Positions 58,889 to 64,000 of a stretch of 64,000 bases of DNA are shown piece after piece. The position numbers and the translations under genes were made by a program. This DNA comes from Bin25 sp026709415 (GTDB taxonomy: Bacteria; Bacteroidota; Bacteroidia; Flavobacteriales; Flavobacteriaceae), in assembly GCA_965200045.1 (NCBI GenBank), contig OZ241330.1, positions 2,356,001 to 2,420,000 on the forward strand, in the 5' to 3' direction. A model generated the notes under the pieces. That model saw only the letters and a program-made list of their open reading frames with translations, made no database searches and was not told the origin of the DNA. Every line of letters begins with the position of its first letter. Positions within the stretch are counted from its first letter, which is position 1.

Positions 58889-59494
58889 ATGAAGTTGATT
58901 AAGCGTTTTCGCCGAAGAAAACAATCTATCGATATGAATCATTTTTTATTGGTTGGACTTGGAAATATCGGCCGCCAATATTTTGATACCCGTCATAATA
59001 TTGGATTCTATATCATGGATTATATCGCGCAAGAAAATCAGTTAGAGTTTAATTCTTCAAAACTAGGTTTTGTGGCACAATGGAACTTTAAAGGGCGAAA
59101 AGTGTTTCTATTAAAACCGACCACTTTTATGAATCGGTCGGGTCGATCGGTCAATTATTGGCTTAAAAAGAAAAAAATTCATCTTCAAAACACATTAATA
59201 ATGACGGATGAATTACAACTTCCATTTGGTAAAATTAGAGTTCGAGCCAAAGGGTCCTCCGGAGGACACAATGGATTAAATAGTATTGAAGAATATATAG
59301 GCAGTAAAAATTATAATCGACTTAGATTTGGTATTGGATCAAAGGATCCCATTGGAAATAAAGTTGCCTATGTTTTAGGTCAATGGCATGATGAAGAGCA
59401 AAAAAAAATTGATGTTTTACTACCTCAATGCTTTGAGATGGCAAAATATTTTGTTTTGCATGGGGTATCTAAGACCATGAATCATTTTAATTAA
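58889..59494 (+). CDS. pth: Peptidyl-tRNA hydrolase
   Basis: Recycles peptidyl-tRNAs released from ribosomes. FLLVGLGNIGRQYFDTRHNI (catalytic His), LKPTTFMNRSGRSVNYWL and KGSSGGHNGLNSIEEYIGS are diagnostic. ATG 58889 gives a 15-residue basic extension (MKLIKRFRRRKQSID) before ATG 58934; related Bacteroidota proteins also carry such an extension, so the longer form is kept, with some doubt. 201 aa. Confidence 0.93.
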   Translation: MKLIKRFRRRKQSIDMNHFLLVGLGNIGRQYFDTRHNIGFYIMDYIAQENQLEFNSSKLGFVAQWNFKGRKVFLLKPTTFMNRSGRSVNYWLKKKKIHLQNTLIMTDELQLPFGKIRVRAKGSSGGHNGLNSIEEYIGSKNYNRLRFGIGSKDPIGNKVAYVLGQWHDEEQKKIDVLLPQCFEMAKYFVLHGVSKTMNHFN

Positions 59495-59533
59495 TCATCA
59501 AATCGACGAATCCATTAAGGGCAATTGAAATCA

Positions 59534-60469
59534 ATGCGTGTATACAAGCATCTAGATCAGTATCATTCAGATAAAAAGTCCGTATTGACCATTGGTACCT
59601 TTGATGGAGTTCATATAGGACATCAAAAAATTCTCAAACAAGTGGTTAGCATGGCTAAAAACTTCAAACACCAGTCTATTGTATTGAGTTTTTTTCCCCA
59701 TCCGAGAATGATTTTACACCCTGATTCCCATATTAAACTGATTGATACGGTGGAAGAAAAAATCGAAAAAATAAAAGCGCTAGGTATTGATCATTTGATT
59801 ATACATCCATTTTCTAAAGAATTTTCTCTGTTTACTGCCGAACAATTTGTTTCCGAAATACTCGTCAATAAATTGAATCTTGAGAGGGTAATTATTGGTT
59901 ATAACCATCGATTCGGAAGGAATCGACAGGCCAATATTGATGCCCTTTTTGAATTTGGTGAAAAATTTAATTTTCAGGTCGATGTTATTCCACGACAAGA
60001 AATTGAAGACATTTCCGTCAGTTCCACTAAAATCAGACAAGCACTAAAAATTGGGAAAATTGATACGGCCAATGCTTACCTAAAAACGCCGTATTCCATT
60101 CATGGAATTGTAATTGAAGGGGATTCTCTTGGTAGAACCATAGGGTTTCCGACTGCAAATATTCGTATTAAAGAAAACTATAAACTTTTACCCAAACCAG
60201 GTGTTTATTTTGTTACTTGTCTTGTGGATAATACATCCTTTTTTGGGATGCTCAATATCGGAAGTCGTCCAACAATTAATGAATTAGAAAAAAATAGCAT
60301 TGAAGTGCATCTTTTTGATTTTGATCAATCGATTTATGGAAACCATCTAAGCATTCAGTTTAACCACAGAATTCGAAATCAAATCAAATTTGAAAATCTA
60401 TCGGCCTTAAAAGGCCAGCTACAAAAAGACAAGCTACAATGTTTAGATTTAATACACCACATGAATTGA
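59534..60469 (+). CDS. ribF: Bifunctional riboflavin kinase/FAD synthetase
   Basis: Phosphorylates riboflavin to FMN and adenylates it to FAD. N-terminal nucleotidyltransferase VLTIGTFDGVHIGHQKILKQ (HIGH-like), VIIGYNHRFGRNRQANIDAL and SVSSTKIRQAL; C-terminal kinase VIEGDSLGRTIGFPTANIRI and LNIGSRPTI. ATG 59534 (MRVYKHLDQYHSDKKS) is chosen over TTG 59525. About 311 aa. Supplies FAD to NadB and the ferredoxin-NADP reductase. Confidence 0.94.
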   Translation: MRVYKHLDQYHSDKKSVLTIGTFDGVHIGHQKILKQVVSMAKNFKHQSIVLSFFPHPRMILHPDSHIKLIDTVEEKIEKIKALGIDHLIIHPFSKEFSLFTAEQFVSEILVNKLNLERVIIGYNHRFGRNRQANIDALFEFGEKFNFQVDVIPRQEIEDISVSSTKIRQALKIGKIDTANAYLKTPYSIHGIVIEGDSLGRTIGFPTANIRIKENYKLLPKPGVYFVTCLVDNTSFFGMLNIGSRPTINELEKNSIEVHLFDFDQSIYGNHLSIQFNHRIRNQIKFENLSALKGQLQKDKLQCLDLIHHMN

Positions 60470-60652
60470 GTTTTTCGTGCTCATGATGTAGTTGTTTGTC
60501 AAGAATCCCAAAATCTTAATCATTCAACTGGTAATGGTTTCCTTTTATTGACATTCATTTCAAAAAAGTATATTTCGAGGCACCAACTGAAAGGGGCGCT
60601 GTTTAGAATGGCTCTGAAACGTTTAAAGTCGATAGGGTCTATTAATTTTGCC

Positions 60653-60660
60653 TCTCTCAT
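60653..60660 (+). promoter_or_regulatory. Predicted -7 box for serS
   Basis: TAATTTTG (TAnnTTTG) ending 8 bases before the ATG at 60669, implying a near-leaderless message. Confidence 0.45.
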
Positions 60661-60668
60661 TTTAGATT

Positions 60669-61949
60669 ATGCTTAGCATACAGTACATTCGAGATCACCT
60701 CACCGAAGTAAACCAAGGACTTAAAAAACGAGATCAATCATTTGAAAATGAATTAAATGAAATTTTGTTGTTAGATTCTCAAAAGCGTAAAATTCAAACC
60801 CAACTCAATCAACTTCAAGCCGACGTGAATTCAAGTAGTGATTTGATTGCCCGGTTATTTAAAAACAATGAAACACAAAAAGCACAAGAATTAATTAAAA
60901 AAAACGCTGATTTAAAGGATCGGATCAAAGATTTGAAAAATCAATTCCAGCAAAAACAAAAAAAAATCGATCATCTCTTAGTTCAAATTCCTAATGTTCC
61001 TCATAACGAGGTTCCATTCGGTAAAAATGAAGAAGATAATGTAGAAATTTTTAGACATGGAGAAATTCCTTTTCTAAACCTAACAGCATTGCCCCATTGG
61101 GATATTGTTGAAAAGAATGATTTTATTCAATTTGAAAATGGAGCAAAACTCACCGAAAAAGGTTTTCCGGTTTACGTGAGTAAAATGGCTCGACTTCAAA
61201 GAGCTCTTATAAATTTTTTTATAGATTCTAATACTGGAGCTGGTTATAAAGAATATGCCGTCCCACTACTTGTCAATGAACAGTCGGCATTTGGTACTGG
61301 TCAACTTCCAGATAAAGACCAGCAGATGTATCATATACAAGAAGATAAAATGTATCTCATTCCAACGTCAGAAGTGCCTTTAACCAATCTTTATCGAAAT
61401 GCCTATTTAAAAGAATCTGATTTGCCAATAAAGATGACGAGTTATACACCGTGCTTTCGTCGAGAGGCCGGTAGTTATGGTTCTGATGTCAGAGGTTTAA
61501 ATCGATTACATCAATTTGATAAGGTAGAAATTGTCCGAATTGAAAAACCCCAAAACTCATCAAGCGCACTCCAAGAAATGATCGATCATGTTAAAAAACT
61601 ACTTGAATTATTGGAATTACCCTATCGAATCTTAAAACTTTGTGGGACCGATTTAGGATTTGCCGCTTCCATAACGTTTGATTTTGAAGTGTATTCCGCT
61701 GCACAAAAAAAATGGCTTGAAGTGAGTTCCGTTTCAAATTTCGAATCATTTCAGGCCAACCGTCTAAAGTTACGCTATCGGGATCAGGAAAACAATCGCC
61801 ACTTTTTGCACACTTTAAATGGTAGTGCGCTAGCATTGCCTAGAATATTAGCCTGTATGATCGAAAATTTTCAAGCGACATCTTGCATTCACATTCCTAA
61901 AGCCATTAGAGATTATACTGGATTTGATGTTATCGAATTTTCACCCTAG
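60669..61949 (+). CDS. serS: Seryl-tRNA synthetase
   Basis: Class II synthetase charging tRNA-Ser. An N-terminal coiled-coil arm of about 110 residues grips the tRNA variable arm. Catalytic motifs: motif 2 in SYTPCFRREAGSYGSDVRGL, HQFDKVEIV, and motif 3 in LNGSALALPRILACMIENFQ. 426 aa, full length. No neighbours within about 190 bases on either side. Confidence 0.95.
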   Translation: MLSIQYIRDHLTEVNQGLKKRDQSFENELNEILLLDSQKRKIQTQLNQLQADVNSSSDLIARLFKNNETQKAQELIKKNADLKDRIKDLKNQFQQKQKKIDHLLVQIPNVPHNEVPFGKNEEDNVEIFRHGEIPFLNLTALPHWDIVEKNDFIQFENGAKLTEKGFPVYVSKMARLQRALINFFIDSNTGAGYKEYAVPLLVNEQSAFGTGQLPDKDQQMYHIQEDKMYLIPTSEVPLTNLYRNAYLKESDLPIKMTSYTPCFRREAGSYGSDVRGLNRLHQFDKVEIVRIEKPQNSSSALQEMIDHVKKLLELLELPYRILKLCGTDLGFAASITFDFEVYSAAQKKWLEVSSVSNFESFQANRLKLRYRDQENNRHFLHTLNGSALALPRILACMIENFQATSCIHIPKAIRDYTGFDVIEFSP

Positions 61950-62164
61950 CTGATACATTCATTGAATAGTAAGGTATTGAATGAATCGCCAATACTAGCT
62001 TTAGGGTTCTATTGGCTAGAATACCTTTGATTTTATGGCGAATCGAATTCACAAATTGAAGTAACTAATCTCTATAATAAATTTTAAAAAATCAGTTGAT
62101 GTTTTGAGGATTGGATTACTTTTGGAGAGTCTTCTAAATTTCTTAGAAATCAGAAAAATAGAGC

Positions 62165-62938
62165 ATGTTTGGGAGTATCAAAAGATATGGTCAACACTAT
62201 CTGACAGATAAGGCCATCGCTTTTCAAATCGCTGATTCTTTACCAATTAACTCCTGTAAAAATGTTTTAGAAGTTGGACCCGGTTTTGGTGCTCTAACGA
62301 GATATCTCAATGAAAAGTCCATTGACCTTACTGTTGTTGAAATCGATAAAAGATCTCTTGAAGCACTTAAAGTACATGTACCTATTTATAATTTAACCAT
62401 TATCCACAAAGACTTTTTAAAACTAGATCTTCATAAAGTTTTCAATCAAAATGAATTTTCTATTATTGGTAATTTCCCATATAATATTTCATCCCAGATA
62501 CTCTTTAAAGCATTAAAATATCGCCAATTCATTCCAAATCTAGTAGGGATGTTTCAAAAAGAAGTGGCTCATCGTGTAGTAAGTGGACCAGGAACTAAAG
62601 AATATGGAATTTTATCAGTTTTAATTCAACTATATTATCATGCAGAACTACTGTTTGATGTCCCTTCAACTGTGTTTTATCCTCCCCCCAAAGTCGAGTC
62701 CAGTGTTATTAGACTAACACGCTTGAGTAATGACCAATATCCCTGTAGAACAGATTTGTTACATAAAATCATAAAAACGACGTTCAATCAGAGAAGAAAA
62801 CAACTTCGTACCAGTTTAAAAAAATTCGTCAATCATGTATCTATTCTAAAGGATGATGTTTTTACAAAACGGCCAGAAGAATTAACCGGTTTAGATTTTG
62901 TTGAAATAACTAAAAAAATGGAATATGAAAAGTTTTGA
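62165..62938 (+). CDS. rsmA: 16S rRNA (adenine1518-N6/adenine1519-N6)-dimethyltransferase
   Basis: KsgA-type enzyme dimethylating two adenines in helix 45 of 16S rRNA. KRYGQHYLTDKAIAFQIADS, SAM motif NVLEVGPGFGALTRYLNEKS, catalytic NFPYNISSQILFKALKYRQF (NxPY) and the C-terminal RRKQLRTSLKKF. 257 aa. The end overlaps the mgtE start by 14 bases. Confidence 0.94.
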   Translation: MFGSIKRYGQHYLTDKAIAFQIADSLPINSCKNVLEVGPGFGALTRYLNEKSIDLTVVEIDKRSLEALKVHVPIYNLTIIHKDFLKLDLHKVFNQNEFSIIGNFPYNISSQILFKALKYRQFIPNLVGMFQKEVAHRVVSGPGTKEYGILSVLIQLYYHAELLFDVPSTVFYPPPKVESSVIRLTRLSNDQYPCRTDLLHKIIKTTFNQRRKQLRTSLKKFVNHVSILKDDVFTKRPEELTGLDFVEITKKMEYEKF

Positions 62939-64000
62939 AGTTACTGATGATATCATTGATGAAATCCAACAGTGGATTCAAGAAAAAGCAAATCAAAAAA
63001 TAAAAACAAAGCTCCTAAAAGCTCATTATGCTGATATTGCTGAAATCATAGAAAGACTGCCTCAAAGCCAAGCCGTCTATCTCTTCAAACTTATCGATTC
63101 TAAAAAAACTGCGGATGCCCTGGCCCAAGTAGATGAAGACACTCGTTTGGAAATTGTTGAAAAGCTTACCACAAAAGAAATCGCAAAAGAAATTGCAGAG
63201 CTTGAAACGGATGATGCGGCCGACGTTATTGGTGAATTGCCGATGGAAAGGCAGTCTCGTGTTATGGCTGAAATAGAAGATGGTAAACATCAAGAAGACA
63301 TCAAAGAGCTTCTTTCATACGATGAAGATACCGCAGGAGCTATCATGGCCAAAGAATTAATCAAAGTACATCTCGATACTCCGATTACCAGTTGCCTATC
63401 CGAAATGCGTTCAATGGCCGAAAATGTTAAACGAGTGCACTCGATATATGTAGTTAACAAAAATGAAAAACTTTTAGGTCGATTATCCCTAAAGGATCTT
63501 ATTACGGCCAAAGAAAATGCTACGGTAAAAGATATTTATATTCCAAAAGTGGATTATATCCAAGATCAAAGTCCTATAGAAGAGGCTATTAGAATAATGC
63601 GTAAATATGATTTAGAAGCGTTACCTGTAGTTGATAAATATTTGCGTTTATTGGGACGCATTACCATTGATGATGCTATTGATCTCATTGCAGAAGCGGC
63701 TGAAGAGGATTATCTGTTAGGGGCGGGGGTATCCACTCCAGTAGAAATCCATGACTCGGTATTTGAATTGACTAAGGCGAGATTACCCTGGTTATTCCTG
63801 GGATTATTAGGAGGGTTGGGTACCGTTTTTATACTACAAGGATTTGAAGCCATTATGGAAAGTAAACCATTACGTGCTTTATTCTTTTATACACCACTCA
63901 TAAGTGCTATGGCAGGTAATGTGGGCGTTCAATCATCAGCCATCATTGTTCAAGGTCTTGCCAATAATATCATACGTGATACCACTCTTAAATTATTATT
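62925..64000 (+). CDS. mgtE: Magnesium transporter MgtE, 3'-truncated by the window edge
   Basis: Mg2+ channel gated by cytoplasmic Mg2+. ATG 62925 (MKSFEVTDDIIDEIQQWIQE). Order: N-domain of helical repeats (HYADIAEIIERLPQSQAVYL, ELETDDAADVIGELP), two CBS domains (YDEDTAGAIMAKELIKVHLD to IPKVDYIQDQSPIEEAIRIM, LEALPVVDKYLRLLGRIT), then the first membrane helices (ARLPWLFLGLLGGLGTVFIL and ISAMAGNVGVQSSAIIVQGL, holding a GNVGxQ pore motif). The frame is open to the last base, so the rest lies outside the window. Confidence 0.93.
   Translation, partial: MKSFEVTDDIIDEIQQWIQEKANQKIKTKLLKAHYADIAEIIERLPQSQAVYLFKLIDSKKTADALAQVDEDTRLEIVEKLTTKEIAKEIAELETDDAADVIGELPMERQSRVMAEIEDGKHQEDIKELLSYDEDTAGAIMAKELIKVHLDTPITSCLSEMRSMAENVKRVHSIYVVNKNEKLLGRLSLKDLITAKENATVKDIYIPKVDYIQDQSPIEEAIRIMRKYDLEALPVVDKYLRLLGRITIDDAIDLIAEAAEEDYLLGAGVSTPVEIHDSVFELTKARLPWLFLGLLGGLGTVFILQGFEAIMESKPLRALFFYTPLISAMAGNVGVQSSAIIVQGLANNIIRDTTLKLL

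Noticed and set aside
1..64000. CRISPR arrays, rRNA genes, riboswitches
   Set aside because: No regularly spaced repeats, rRNA segments or recognisable riboswitch cores were seen by eye; a covariance-model search was not possible.

Overview
This is an AT-rich chromosomal window from a member of the Bacteroidota. The core gene neighbourhoods point there: ftsX-DUF3098-uppP-truB, hemD-DUF4271, a dihydroorotase-like gene followed by DUF4296, Mrp with a Bacteroidota-type C-terminus, and a surface-type lipoprotein. Promoters of the TAnnTTTG type sit close to start codons and no Shine-Dalgarno tracts are evident, as usual for the phylum. Core genes look healthy, but the gaps between them hold many broken insertion sequences and pseudogenes, so the genome is carrying and eroding mobile DNA. 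I cannot name the species.

Layout. 0-0.7 kb: 3' end of kdsA. 0.8-2.7 kb: a Fic-family gene split by an IS5-family element. 2.7-7.5 kb: a secreted TIM-barrel isomerase and a Gfo/Idh/MocA oxidoreductase around a minus-strand island of unknown small ORFs, some with in-frame stops. 7.5-10.9 kb: nadA-nadB-nadC (de novo NAD). 10.96-12.47 kb: a 1.5-kb cassette with terminal inverted repeats and an 8-bp target duplication, carrying only a DNA methyltransferase. 12.5-23.2 kb: truB, uppP, DUF3098, ftsX, leuS, SemiSWEET, hemD, DUF4271, a GT2, dihydroorotase-like, DUF4296. 23.4-26.5 kb: a compositionally distinct 1036-aa lipoprotein. 27-38.1 kb: an epimerase pseudogene, tyrS, a LuxE-like gene, a COG0523 metallochaperone, a PhoB/PhoR-like pair, trmB, an alkyltransferase-like gene, mrp, nfu and a ferredoxin-NADP reductase.

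38.19-39.71 kb: a second 1.5-kb cassette with closely related termini and its own 8-bp duplication. It carries an AbiEii-type nucleotidyltransferase and its partner plus the N-terminal zinc ribbon of an IS1595-family transposase. 39.8-43.1 kb: two intact Fic genes and IS debris. 43.3-51.8 kb: membrane protein, two mevalonate-pathway genes, a three-gene glycosyltransferase operon, a lipoprotein sulfatase and tRNA-Leu(CAA). 52-57.2 kb: a junkyard of small ORFs, a 153-bp MITE-like element, a decayed 2.1-kb IS, a metallopeptidase fragment and a decayed ISL3 element. 57.3-64 kb: prs, rplY, pth, ribF, serS, rsmA and the start of mgtE.

The most interesting observation is the pair of transposase-less, IS1595-like cassettes with shared termini and different defence-type cargo, together with a possible MITE relative. 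Their ends and perfect 8-bp duplications are readable directly, and they suggest cargo mobilised in trans by an IS1595-type transposase.
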